Assembly (NCBI GenBank): GCA_045645985.1
Contig: JAZRJV010000061.1
Span: forward strand, 1-52,790
Length of the DNA stretch: 52,790 nt
DNA from: RGIG9060 sp045645985
GTDB lineage: Bacteria; Spirochaetota; Spirochaetia; Treponematales; Treponemataceae
Direction of reading: 5' to 3'
Every line of letters starts with the position of its first letter. Position 1 is the stretch's first letter. Below the pieces are notes generated by a model. The model worked only from the letters and a program-made list of their open reading frames with translations. It was not told the origin of the DNA and did no database searches. The position numbers and the translations under genes are program-made. This document shows, in pieces, positions 25,352 through 34,855 of this stretch.

Positions 25352-26794
25352 ATGGCAAACCAGAATAGAGCAATAAGCAACTTTGATGTAATAAAGAAAT
25401 TAGTACGAAATCTGTATTTAGAAGGATTTAATAATTATTTAGAAACAGAAAATCTTGGAAAAAGCTCTCGGACTTTTACCAATAATCTAAATTCTATACG
25501 TAACTTTCTTGATGAACGCTTTATGTCAGCAAAAACAAACACAAAGAAAAAATCAAACCCAATTATTACCTTTGATACTCGAAACGAAACAGAGAATCCC
25601 CTTTATGCACTTTGGGAAACAAGTAATTCTATTGCATCAAATTTATCTTTTGATTTTGCCATAATAGATATTCTCGAAGATTATCCAGATGGAATAAATT
25701 GGTTTTCATTGACTTCCGATAGTGATTCAAACAAACCTGACAATCTTTTAAGCAAATATGTAAGTAAAGGAATTGATAAAAAAGGAGTAAAAGCAAAACT
25801 TGAAAAACTTGCAGAAGCAGGAGTCATAGAATTTTCCGAGGATAAAAAGAAAATTCGAAAAACCGATACTAAAAAAATCAAAGAGTTATTGTCTGCACGA
25901 GAAGTAAAACAAGCTATTCAATTTGCAAGCGAAACCTGTCCTTTAGGAGTTATAGGCTCATTTATCCTAGAGGGTTTAAGTAATTTAAATTCAGAACCTT
26001 TGAATACTCCAATTCATTACAAGCATCATTTTTTTTTAACTCAATCGATTATGAAATTATGTTTACTATTTTAGAAGCTATCAATGAAAAATGTTTGCTT
26101 GAAATTGAATCCGAAAGATTTGAACTGAGAACAATAATTCCTTTAAAAATATTTATAAGTACACAAACAGGGCGAACATATGTTGTGTTCTGGAATAAAG
26201 AAGAAGAAAAACTTTTCTCTGAAAACCTAGAATTAGTACTTGCAGCAAAAAAAACAAAAATATGTCCCGAATATGATTCATATAGAAACAAACTCTCTGA
26301 AATGGAAGAGTTTGTTTGGGGAGTTTCGTTCAAAGAGGAAAAATCAAATGAATTAGAACATGTACGTTTTGTAATTGAATATCCATCAGAAAAAAAAGAA
26401 TTATATTCCTGCTAGAATAAAAAGAGAAGCAGTAACAGGAATAGTAAAAGAACTAGATGAATACCACTCTGAGTTTACAGCCAATATTATCGATTCGAAT
26501 GAAATAATACCTTGGATAAGATCTTTTTTTGGAAGAATAACCGAATTAGATTTTCCCTATTCATCAAAAATAAAAGAAGATATATCTCTTTTAGCAGAAG
26601 GTAAATATAGAGAAGGAAAAAAAATATTACAAAATCAATGTTTCTCCTATACACAAAAACTTGAATCTAAAAATTCTCCTCTGTTTAATCCACTTTATAG
26701 TACATATTATTTAGCTATCAGAAATATTTTAGAAACTTATGTTACCAACAAAAAAAAATCCTCTTTCCAACGAAGTTATATCAGAAATTATTAA
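25352..26794 (+). pseudogene. WYL-domain regulator 1, frame broken at two homopolymer runs
   Basis: Three overlapping frames (to 26074, 26059-26415 and 26375-26794) give one continuous protein of about 480 aa if one T is added to the run at about 26029-26037 and one A removed from the run at about 26391-26398. The joined product has an N-terminal HTH region, a middle ILEAINEKCLLEIE...GRTYVV WYL-like fold and a C-terminal KREAVTGIVKELDEYHSEF segment typical of WYL proteins. The ATG at 25352 follows TATAAT (25339-25344) by 7 bases with no ribosome-binding site, suggesting a leaderless mRNA. It could be a true pseudogene, phase variation or a read error. Confidence 0.7.
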
Positions 26795-27620
26795 AAAATC
26801 AGCATACATTGAAGCACCAGGAGAACTTTACGATATAATATTTAATAATACACAAACAACTACAATTTTTGATAGTTCTGAAAATGGAGTTACATCTCCG
26901 ATTAATTATACTCCAGATTTTCCGTTAACAACAATTGAGCTCAGATTTCTTGCATCAATTATTCAAGACAATCGCATAACAATGTTTATAAATCCGATAG
27001 TTACAAAAGAGTTAAAAGATTCACTAAAGCATGTGAAACCTTTGTGGACATCTGAAAATGTAAAATACTTTGACCAAAATAAAGACGGCGATGACTTTAA
27101 TAACCAGAACTATATAAAAATCTTCCAGACAATTCTTAATGCAATTAATAACAAAAACTTTGTACACCTGGTTTATGGACGTAAGAATATTTCAGATATA
27201 TTCACACCAACATATCTAGATTATTCACAAAAAGACAACACATTCCGTTTATTTGTAAAAGAATTGAAATATCCGATAAATCTTGAAAAGATAAAATCAA
27301 TTGAAATCACAAAAGAAAAACCAGAAAAACCGGAAAGTTCTACTGTATATGAAACTCTTAAAGTTGAAATTTATGATGACACAGAAACTCTATACAATTT
27401 TAATCGTGCAATCCGAATGTTCTCATATTTCAAGAAAACCTGTAAGAAAACAGATAAAGAAAATACATATGAGTTGACCGTGAACTATGATAAAAGCGAT
27501 GAATCCGAAATAATCATCAAAACATTAATGTTTGGTCCTAATATGAAAGTTTTAGAACCAAAGACTGTAGTTGAAGAGAGAAATAGAAGAATAAATAGGC
27601 AGAATGAGATTTTTAGTTAA
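26739..27620 (+). CDS. WYL-domain regulator 2
   Basis: A 293-aa protein whose start overlaps the end of the WYL gene upstream, so the two are coupled. The second half is a WYL domain: FQTILNAINNKNFVHLVYGR, then FTPTYLDYSQKDNTFRLFVK and INLEKIKSIE, followed by a C-terminal extension. The N-terminal half (IEAPGELYDIIFNN, TTIELRFLASIIQD) is helical and unrecognised. WYL domains sense nucleic-acid or nucleotide ligands and commonly control defence loci. The gene converges on the helicase at 27636, 15 bases away. An A9 run near its start (about 26750) is another slippage-prone site. Confidence 0.8.
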   Translation: MLPTKKNPLSNEVISEIIKKSAYIEAPGELYDIIFNNTQTTTIFDSSENGVTSPINYTPDFPLTTIELRFLASIIQDNRITMFINPIVTKELKDSLKHVKPLWTSENVKYFDQNKDGDDFNNQNYIKIFQTILNAINNKNFVHLVYGRKNISDIFTPTYLDYSQKDNTFRLFVKELKYPINLEKIKSIEITKEKPEKPESSTVYETLKVEIYDDTETLYNFNRAIRMFSYFKKTCKKTDKENTYELTVNYDKSDESEIIIKTLMFGPNMKVLEPKTVVEERNRRINRQNEIFS

Positions 27621-27635
27621 TTGCAAAATTCACTG

Positions 27636-30563
27636 TTAAAGTATTTCCGTAATTATTGCTTCTAATTGTTTTTCTTTATTTTCTATTACATCATACTTTA
27701 TACAGGTTCCTCTACTACATTGATTAAATAAACCTTCTTCATTTTGATTCTTATTAACCTTTAAGAACTGAAGACGAGGGAATTTGAAATCATTAAAATT
27801 TACTGTTATACAATTTGGATCGTTATAAAAATTCCCAATAATACTACCTGTTTTTCCCCTAATTACAATATTTTTCCTTTGTACTATAACCTTCTTTTTA
27901 TCTTTTTGTATGGTTGAATCGACATTATTATTTTCTTTCTCATCTCTTGCTGTTTTCAATGTAGCAGGCTTAATATATAATAACTTTTCATCGCCTATCT
28001 TTGCATCTGGCCATTCTTTAAGTGCATCTGATAAAGATATTTCTAACACTTTATTTTGAACTTCAGAAACAATTTTCTTTTCCGCATAAACATAAGCAAC
28101 TAATAAATCTTCCGAAAAATCTATAATACAATTTTCATCTGTTCCGTAAACTTCTCGATATATATTTTTCAAATCTAATCTAATTTTATCTTGGATTTCA
28201 GAATCTGTCATTTGAGGATTTTCATCAAAAACCTCTTTTACAAGAATTCCTTTCCTCTCTTTTTTATTATGTTCCTCTATAAATGAAGCTATATCATCAT
28301 CATTAGGAACAAGATTCTTTATTAAAACCGCAACGCTTAAGTCCTTAAAAACACAATATCGCGGAATAAAAACTTGAAGCAAATACATAGCTCGTGTTAT
28401 ACAAGTATAAATAGCATTTGCTTTTAATTCAGGAACAATTCCTCCATAATTCTTTTCAATAGATTGATCTGATATAAAGAACAAAAGAACAGCGCAGTCA
28501 ATTCCTTTTATTTCATTAACAGTACATAATTTTACTTTTGGTTTTTCATTATTTTCTACTTTCTTAAAAGGCTTTTCTTCTTTATAAATTAATACTGATT
28601 CTATATTTCTAGTTAATAATTCTTTTTGAATATTTATAAGATCTTCTTCTGTAAAAGCTACAATACATATATTATCTTTTGGAATACATAATTCATTAAT
28701 ACACATTTCTACAGAAATAGCAATTTGAGAAAAAGTTTTTGTATAATTTGTATTATCAGTATCATCTGTAATAAAAACCTGAGGAGGAGGTCCTGCAGTA
28801 ATACCATCTATAGATTTTGTATTTTTCATAATATGTAAACATGGTGTTTTTTTATAGGCGTTCCCCAAATCCTGAATTAATTTTGAACTTCTAAAATTTG
28901 TTGTTAATTCAGGATTATATCGTTTCCCTCCGCCAATATTTACATCAAGTTGCCCCATTGAGATTCGTTTATTTCTAATTTCCTGACTTGGATCTCCAGC
29001 TAAAATTAGTCCACCTGTTGAATCTACAAATTTATTTATTGCAAAAATCTGGGCATTGGTTAAATCTTGAGCTTCATCAATTAATATATAATCTTGAAGA
29101 TCATTAGAAAGGGCAATCTCGTCAATATTTTGATCTAATCCAAATTTATAATATGCATATAAATCAGAATATAAATTTTTCTCATCAACTTGTTTTATAA
29201 TTTCTTTTATTTTTTCCCATTTTTTTTGTTTTTTTGGATATACTTCATTAGAATATTTATCTGTGTAATAATTCGGTTCTGTTAATAAATTTGGCCATAT
29301 GTCTGTTGTAATTTCATCATATAATTTTATAGCTTTTCTTTGGTCAGGTTCAATTTGAGATATAATTTCCATCATAGGTTCTTTGAAATCTTTTATTTTT
29401 TTTATGTTATTTAGTTCAACTCCTAAAGCAATCGCTATTCTAGGTAAAATGAAATCGTCAAATGTTAATATACCTGTTTCTCTAAGAGTGTGTAATTGTC
29501 TTTCGTTCAAAGGAAGAATGTTTAAATCGGAAAGTAATTTTTGATCATTGTATAAATCAAAAAGGTAGGAAATATACTTATTTAAAGTTGGATAGTAAGT
29601 TAGTAATTTCGTTCTTTTTCTTGTAGAATACAACTTAAAAAGAATAGCAATCAAAACTAACGTCTTTCCTGTCCCAGGACCTCCCTTTATGTACATAGAG
29701 TGTCCAGGTTTATTAGTTAAACCATCAATATCATCTTTTATAAGATTTATTTGTTGCTTGCTTAAATGCAAAACATGATTTTCATAATTTTTCTTATTTC
29801 TAGCTTCTATAAGAGAAATTGCTAACTCATTAATATATTCCTCATAGTCTTGAAGAGTTTTAGATATTTTTTCAACACTATATAATTGATCTTTTTTTTC
29901 TTTTAATTTTTTTACTAAATCAAGAATTTTTTTATCTGATTCGAATTTTTCAATTGATTGAAATATCTGATTTTCCGTTTCATTTATAGAGGTTAAAACA
30001 TCTTCTTGTGTTTTTCTGTTTTTTAAGCAACTTTCATATTTGGAGAATAAATCATTTTGGAAATTATATAAAATTGAATCATCTTTGGGTTTTATAGGCA
30101 AATTACTTCTTGAATCAGTAATTCTTTTTGATTCCCTCAAATTTGAAATACTATTGGTTAAAAATTCATGATAAGTTGCAAATTTAATAAACATCTCAAC
30201 AACAACAAAAAGAGAACCTTCGTTGCTTTTAGAAAAAGAATGCCGAATTCTATTTGCTGTGGTTTTTGTTTTTAGATCATTCCAATTATTGTCTCCATAA
30301 TATTTTACTAATTCTTTTAAAAGTTGTTCTTCTAATTTTGTATATGGTCCTAATTCTCTACAACCAATACCACGTTCATGTTTTCTTAATTCTTCAATTA
30401 ATTGAGGAAAATGAAATTTTTTATTATTTGTACTAAAAGGTAAATCTAATTTTTCACGTAGCCAACCTTCTAGAAAAGAAAAAATAGCTAAAAAAGATAT
30501 TGATTCATCGCCATTTTCACACTGATAAATAAGTCTGTCCAAGTTTTCTTCAACAAATGCCAC
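27636..30563 (-). CDS. 975-aa HEPN-like/SF1 helicase defence-type protein
   Basis: A large NTPase. Residues 1-140 form a helical HEPN/DUF4145-like domain (SFLAIFSFLEGWLREKLDL, then ANRIRHSF with an R-x-R-H motif). Residues 160-260 are coiled coil. The SF1 core follows: Walker A GGPGTGKT (294-301), DExx box YILIDEAQDLT, LAGDPSQEIR, EIKGIDCAVLLFF and YTCITRAM. It is paralogous to the ATPase at 938. A CTGTCA-N18-TATAAT promoter lies just upstream. The neighbours are a PD-(D/E)xK-like gene upstream and convergent WYL regulators. A nuclease-helicase defence role is inferred; nothing proves it. Confidence 0.8.
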   Translation of the reverse strand: MAFVEENLDRLIYQCENGDESISFLAIFSFLEGWLREKLDLPFSTNNKKFHFPQLIEELRKHERGIGCRELGPYTKLEEQLLKELVKYYGDNNWNDLKTKTTANRIRHSFSKSNEGSLFVVVEMFIKFATYHEFLTNSISNLRESKRITDSRSNLPIKPKDDSILYNFQNDLFSKYESCLKNRKTQEDVLTSINETENQIFQSIEKFESDKKILDLVKKLKEKKDQLYSVEKISKTLQDYEEYINELAISLIEARNKKNYENHVLHLSKQQINLIKDDIDGLTNKPGHSMYIKGGPGTGKTLVLIAILFKLYSTRKRTKLLTYYPTLNKYISYLFDLYNDQKLLSDLNILPLNERQLHTLRETGILTFDDFILPRIAIALGVELNNIKKIKDFKEPMMEIISQIEPDQRKAIKLYDEITTDIWPNLLTEPNYYTDKYSNEVYPKKQKKWEKIKEIIKQVDEKNLYSDLYAYYKFGLDQNIDEIALSNDLQDYILIDEAQDLTNAQIFAINKFVDSTGGLILAGDPSQEIRNKRISMGQLDVNIGGGKRYNPELTTNFRSSKLIQDLGNAYKKTPCLHIMKNTKSIDGITAGPPPQVFITDDTDNTNYTKTFSQIAISVEMCINELCIPKDNICIVAFTEEDLINIQKELLTRNIESVLIYKEEKPFKKVENNEKPKVKLCTVNEIKGIDCAVLLFFISDQSIEKNYGGIVPELKANAIYTCITRAMYLLQVFIPRYCVFKDLSVAVLIKNLVPNDDDIASFIEEHNKKERKGILVKEVFDENPQMTDSEIQDKIRLDLKNIYREVYGTDENCIIDFSEDLLVAYVYAEKKIVSEVQNKVLEISLSDALKEWPDAKIGDEKLLYIKPATLKTARDEKENNNVDSTIQKDKKKVIVQRKNIVIRGKTGSIIGNFYNDPNCITVNFNDFKFPRLQFLKVNKNQNEEGLFNQCSRGTCIKYDVIENKEKQLEAIITEIL

Positions 30564-30583
30564 AAAACACCTCTAGATTAACT

Positions 30584-30613
30584 ATTATACCATGGAAATC
30601 AGAAAATTGACAG
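30584..30613 (-). promoter_or_regulatory. promoter of the helicase gene
   Basis: On the minus strand CTGTCA and TATAAT (30584-30589) are 18 bases apart, a normal sigma-70 layout. This differs from the N22 elements although the upstream half is the same. Confidence 0.6.
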
Positions 30614-30716
30614 ATTCTTGATTGTAAAAAATTATAATAATTTGAAGCAAAACCAAAAAATTAAATATTTTACTACATTAATATTAGATGTAAAAATATG
30701 AAAATAATATATATAT

Positions 30717-31232
30717 TTATTTTCCCCATCTAACCATTTCTTTTGGCCATGTTGTTGCAAATGTGATTATATCCTGATTTTTCTGTAATGTTTCTTTTAT
30801 ATAATCCCAACGTTCTAAACACAAATTAGTAGCTTCTTTAGGAAGAAAGAACACTTTACGTGAGAAATCTGGTTTAACAAAATCTGCAACCCACTTGGAA
30901 GGAACTATAAAAACTTGTGGATTAAAAGACGAATACTTCTGTTGTTGTAGGCCCACAAACGCATACCAAAGATTAATAGAAGATTTTCCAATAACAGAAT
31001 CTCCAACATCAAATTCATACCCTTCATTACCATAACGATTTGAACGATACGCATTTTTTGATGTTTTTACCTGAATAGAACAAGATTCCAATCCTCTATC
31101 ATTACAAACTAGTATATCAACTCCAACTGCATTACCAATTGTTTGTGCAGCACGGAGTTTGTTTTCTGAAAGTTTATAGCCAACATAGTACTGTCCTGCA
31201 GCTCCTATTAACTGATTTTCTCCAATAGCCAT
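30717..31232 (-). CDS. PD-(D/E)xK-like nuclease candidate
   Basis: A 171-aa protein with a restriction-endonuclease-like core. GENQLIGAAGQYYVGYKL forms the first helix, GVDILVCND supplies the Asp, and SCSIQVKTSK gives the Q-x-K strand. This D...QxK arrangement is common in DUF4365-like and Holliday-junction-type nucleases, usually seen in defence loci. There is no HTH. It lies 39 bases after the SUKH-like gene and 153 bases before the helicase gene, so co-transcription with the helicase is possible but the helicase has its own promoter. Activity is inferred only. Confidence 0.65.
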   Translation of the reverse strand: MAIGENQLIGAAGQYYVGYKLSENKLRAAQTIGNAVGVDILVCNDRGLESCSIQVKTSKNAYRSNRYGNEGYEFDVGDSVIGKSSINLWYAFVGLQQQKYSSFNPQVFIVPSKWVADFVKPDFSRKVFFLPKEATNLCLERWDYIKETLQKNQDIITFATTWPKEMVRWGK

Positions 31233-31271
31233 TTTAAATTTTCCCCTTCTGTTAATTTCTTAAACTCAGTT

Positions 31272-31652
31272 TTAGTAAAGTAATTGTAACAACTCTGTAA
31301 CATTTGAACATATTTCAAATTCCACACCTTTACCAATTTTATAAAGAACTATTTTATTATCCAACACACAAATATATTTATTACTTTCTGTCATCGCAAA
31401 TGGTATAATCTTTTTTTCTTCAAATAATTTCATGATTGAATAAACATTATTATTGCCTGTTTTGCTGAAAGATATTAACCTATATATTTCTGTAAAACTT
31501 CCATTTGAAAGAGGGATTCTACTTTTTTTGGGACATCCTTTATTATATTTTTGTATAATTTCCTTCAAATCAGAAGGAATCTTAATATTGTATTCATTCT
31601 CAAATTCATCCAATCCTGTTCTTAAAGGAACATATGCTACCCATTCGACCAT
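31272..31652 (-). CDS. SUKH (SMI1/KNR4)-family immunity protein candidate
   Basis: A 126-aa protein with the SUKH pattern: LDEFENEYNIKIPSDLKEII near residues 10-30, then YRLISFSKTGNN, then IPFAMTESNKYICVLDN with the strand-turn-strand typical of SMI1/KNR4. SUKH proteins neutralise secreted nuclease toxins. It starts 18 bases after the stop of the WHH-toxin gene on the same strand, the normal toxin-immunity order. The start at ATG 31652 fits GGAGG with 7-base spacing; a GTG two codons upstream overlaps the ribosome-binding site. Confidence 0.78.
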   Translation of the reverse strand: MVEWVAYVPLRTGLDEFENEYNIKIPSDLKEIIQKYNKGCPKKSRIPLSNGSFTEIYRLISFSKTGNNNVYSIMKLFEEKKIIPFAMTESNKYICVLDNKIVLYKIGKGVEFEICSNVTELLQLLY

Positions 31653-31670
31653 AATCACACCTCCGAAAAT

Positions 31671-33200
31671 TTAATTTTTCTTATTTATTATTGTATTTAT
31701 TTTACCATTATTTATCTGTATTTCTGCTTGATCACACCAAAATTTATTACCACCAGTATGAGGAGCATATGTAGAACCATGGCCTTTCTGTACATATATC
31801 ATTTCCCCACTTGAAGCTAAATGATGCCATTCTCCTCGGTCATAATTATCTAAAAAATCATAAACATCTTCGATTGTTATATTATTTTTACTTATAAAGT
31901 CCTTAAAGATTTTGCTATCATAATCAAAGAACTTTATTCCCTCTTCTTCAAATTTAATTCGTAATAACGCTTCTTGTTTTGAGATACCTTCCCTTTTTAA
32001 AAAATTAGAATTTTTTAAATCTTTTAGATACTGTTCTCTGCACCATTTTTTTAATTTTGCATCATTTTTATATAAATTAATAATCTTTCCATTATTATTC
32101 ACATATTGTGGAACCTTATATGTCTTATTTACAATTTTAATTTCATCAAAATCAGGCATAAGAACTTTAAAAAAATGACCATTACCATCATCAGCTAAAT
32201 AATACTTATATGGAATTCCCATAACACTCTTATCCCCACTTGTTTTAACATTTTTAGCTAAATGAAGTTTTCTGCCATCAACGGTAATAACATCTCCATG
32301 ATAATAATCTCCAATTTTTTTTCCTTTTAAATCAAAAACTTTATTATCAAAAAGTATTTTTGTCTTAGTAAAATCTTTTAATTTTATGGATTCCTTTGAT
32401 AATTTATATACATTGCCAAAACCTTCAACAAAGCCAGTTATTGCACCTACTAAGTATCCCTCTGATGTTCCTCTTACAATATCACAAATAATTTCTTCAT
32501 CTGTTTTCTCTTGTACTAGCCCGATACTCGCAGAAATTATAGCACCTATAGCACTTCCTGATATAGCACTAAATGTTGTCGACTTAGTAATAACAAGTAT
32601 CGCAGCTTGATAAATTGTTCCACCTGGTACAATATAAGAAACAATCCAAGTTGTCCCAATAATAACTGTTCCAAGTCCAAAATTTTTTACAGCTTTATCA
32701 TAACATAATTCTATTTGCCTTTCATTTTCAGCTCTATTAACAGAATATTTTATAAAATCTAAATCTTTATTATTCCACTGCCAGTCTGAATAATAGGCAG
32801 CAAATTTATGTTTTGCTTTAGGATCAATACTTGTAATAGTTTCTAAGTATTCTTGATAACCATTTAAATAAGAACTTTTTATAGAAATTTCAACATTATC
32901 TTGTCTTACTGAATCTATAACATTTGCCTTTTGATGCTGTACTACTGCATTATATACACCTAAACCATTTGAAGTATTAATTATATTTTCAGAATTGTTC
33001 TCTAAAGAATTTTTCTCTATTAATACTTTTTCTGAATCAAAAATAGTTTTAGAAGTATCTATCAAAGATTCTCTTTCATTCAATAAAGAAAATTCTTCTG
33101 AAATTAAATTATTTTTTTCATTTATTAATGGCTCTGAAAAATTTGGTAACGAGAAAAATAATAATGATAATAAATAAAGTCTTTTTCTTATCCTAATCAT
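31671..33200 (-). CDS. secreted WHH-type nuclease toxin candidate
   Basis: A 509-aa protein. The first 22 residues are a Sec signal peptide (basic head, LLSLLFFSLP core). Residues about 165-250 hold Gly/Ala-rich hydrophobic segments (TVIIGTTWIVSYIVPGGTIY) that may insert into a membrane. The C-terminus carries a HNH/EndoVII-like WHH nuclease motif: W458-H459-H460, M467, H474 and H481-TGG. This combination of signal, membrane region and C-terminal nuclease is typical of polymorphic toxins. The immunity candidate follows immediately. The target is presumably DNA or RNA of rival cells; the export route is unclear because no type VI, VII or CDI genes are visible. Confidence 0.75.
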   Translation of the reverse strand: MIRIRKRLYLLSLLFFSLPNFSEPLINEKNNLISEEFSLLNERESLIDTSKTIFDSEKVLIEKNSLENNSENIINTSNGLGVYNAVVQHQKANVIDSVRQDNVEISIKSSYLNGYQEYLETITSIDPKAKHKFAAYYSDWQWNNKDLDFIKYSVNRAENERQIELCYDKAVKNFGLGTVIIGTTWIVSYIVPGGTIYQAAILVITKSTTFSAISGSAIGAIISASIGLVQEKTDEEIICDIVRGTSEGYLVGAITGFVEGFGNVYKLSKESIKLKDFTKTKILFDNKVFDLKGKKIGDYYHGDVITVDGRKLHLAKNVKTSGDKSVMGIPYKYYLADDGNGHFFKVLMPDFDEIKIVNKTYKVPQYVNNNGKIINLYKNDAKLKKWCREQYLKDLKNSNFLKREGISKQEALLRIKFEEEGIKFFDYDSKIFKDFISKNNITIEDVYDFLDNYDRGEWHHLASSGEMIYVQKGHGSTYAPHTGGNKFWCDQAEIQINNGKINTIINKKN

Positions 33201-33210
33201 ACGGCATTAG

Positions 33211-33999
33211 TTATTTTACTTGTAATGTAAATTTAGTATATGAATCATTCATTTTGGATGATTTGTATTTATTCTTCATTTCTTGCATAGAATCTTGGAT
33301 TACTTCGTATGAAATATATGAAGTTGCTGCAGCTGTCCCTATTCCAACTCCTGTTCCTAAAGCGATTGCACTTCCAAGCCCTATTGCACTAGTAGTAACA
33401 GTACTAACGGCTCCACAGGCACCTAGTCCCGCAGCAACACCTGTTGCAGGATTAAAAGTTAACATCCCTGTAACAACACCTGCCACGATACCTACACCAA
33501 TACCTATTCCTGTTCCATATCTCAGAAAAAATGGCTTTTTAAAATGTTCAAAATTAAGTTCAATTGGTATATTTTTACTACCATTTGAAGTTGGAATATT
33601 AACTTGAAATTCAACAAACCCTTGACCTCTATTTTTTTGAGGAATTAAAAATTCGCAATATTGATATTCTTCATCTGCAAAAATAGTCAAAGCAGCAACA
33701 GTACCATCATCTTTACTAGATAAACCTTGAATTCCTGTACAAGAAACAATTCCAATATCCAAATCTTTGGGAAATTTCATAATACAGTCTATTACAGAAT
33801 GCTTATCATCTTTTCCTTCAACTGTAAAATCATATTTCAAATTAATTTTTCCACTTGGTAATTGAGGAGTAGTTAATTCCGCATATTGCCCCCCTGGTTT
33901 CTGACACCACTGAGTTATATAAACATGTTGTTTATCTAATGCAAATGCTACAGATGTTAAAGAAATTAAAATAATAAAAAGTAAATAATTTTTTTTCAC
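33211..33999 (-). CDS. exported glycine-rich membrane protein upstream of toxin
   Basis: A 262-aa protein with a clear signal peptide (LLFIILISLTSVAFA, cleavage after about residue 20). A beta-rich domain follows (about 21-155). The C-terminal hydrophobic region consists of Gly zipper repeats (GTGIGIGVGIVAGVVTG, GLGSAIALGTGVGIGTAAA). It ends 10 bases before the toxin gene, so the two are co-transcribed. Possible roles are delivering the toxin, forming a pore or anchoring the toxin. No known family was recognised. Confidence 0.65.
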   Translation of the reverse strand: MKKNYLLFIILISLTSVAFALDKQHVYITQWCQKPGGQYAELTTPQLPSGKINLKYDFTVEGKDDKHSVIDCIMKFPKDLDIGIVSCTGIQGLSSKDDGTVAALTIFADEEYQYCEFLIPQKNRGQGFVEFQVNIPTSNGSKNIPIELNFEHFKKPFFLRYGTGIGIGVGIVAGVVTGMLTFNPATGVAAGLGACGAVSTVTTSAIGLGSAIALGTGVGIGTAAATSYISYEVIQDSMQEMKNKYKSSKMNDSYTKFTLQVK

Positions 34000-34323
34000 A
34001 AAAAACCCCTTATGTTATTTCTCATTTCATTATAATTGATAAATTCGTAAATTATAAGTATTTTATCACAAAATCCATATCATAATATGAGAGAGTAAAA
34101 ATAAATTTATTGATTTTATCGCGAGGTATTTAAATCTACATAAAATACCACATAATTACCTAGTTGATACAAAAGATTTTTTATTACTAAGACTTTGGAA
34201 CGGATTTAAGAGTCTAATCACAATTTATTTAAAATGTTAAACTTATATACGATTTTTATTTATTGTGATACAATGTTACACTCACATACATAAAAACTCA
34301 TTTATCAAAATAAAAGGACTACT
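34000..34323. other. intergenic stretch between divergent units
   Basis: It holds a half-conserved dyad copy (GAGAGAGT at 34089-34096, left half degenerate) and a weak GGTATTT/AAATACC hairpin (about 34133-34158). TACAAT at about 34269 may be the -10 box for the plus-strand gene at 34324. No ORF is seen. Confidence 0.4.
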
Positions 34324-34641
34324 ATGATATTTACAGCATGGACAAATGGTACTAAAGGATTTGGATTTAAAATTTCTGAAAAAGATCGGAACATATATTT
34401 TTCAAGAGATGTTACCTCAATTAAAATTCAATTACCCAATAATAATTCAATCACCACAGTTACATGTAATACTAATAAAAAATCTTTTTGGAATTCAACT
34501 TGCAGAGAGTTAATTAATTCTGAAATAGAAAAATGGCTAAAAGAAAATAATTTCTTTCCTTGGGAAAAAGGGAATCCTCCAAAATTTGAAGTAAAACAAA
34601 TTTCACTTGATACACATAAAATATTAAAAAAAGTAGAATAA
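34324..34641 (+). CDS. small conserved-type protein
   Basis: A 105-aa protein beginning with a beta-rich half (GTKGFGFKISEKDRNIYF, then TSIKIQLPN). A second half follows the pattern FWNSTCRELINSEIEKWLKE, then PWEKGNPPKFEV. I recall this FW...C-E-R-...-W-L-...-PW-KG-PP pattern from many small uncharacterised bacterial proteins, often near toxin or defence genes, but have no name for it. AAAGGA precedes the ATG. It is monocistronic and converges with hipA. Confidence 0.6.
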   Translation: MIFTAWTNGTKGFGFKISEKDRNIYFSRDVTSIKIQLPNNNSITTVTCNTNKKSFWNSTCRELINSEIEKWLKENNFFPWEKGNPPKFEVKQISLDTHKILKKVE

Positions 34642-34689
34642 CATCACATAACCTCCCCCTACTCATACCATAAAGGCACTATTACTCAT

Positions 34690-34790
34690 CACCTAAGCGT
34701 ACACTTATACATATCGTAACAGTACTATTACGCATAGCGCAAATGTACGCTTACTCATCGTATAATAGTATTGTTGCGGTTTATCTTGGG
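34690..34790. repeat. mosaic of short inverted and direct repeats
   Basis: AAGCGTACA and TGTACGCTT form one inverted pair. CAGTACTATTACG and CGTATAATAGTATTG form an interlocking imperfect pair, and ACTATTAC(T/G)CAT recurs. No ORF crosses it. The composition (frequent TACG/GCG steps) differs sharply from the surrounding DNA. Confidence 0.55.
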
Positions 34791-34855
34791 GCTTTTATAG
34801 TGTGAATAATAATATAAACTGTAATAGTTTTTTCATCGTTTTACTCCTTCAAAAC

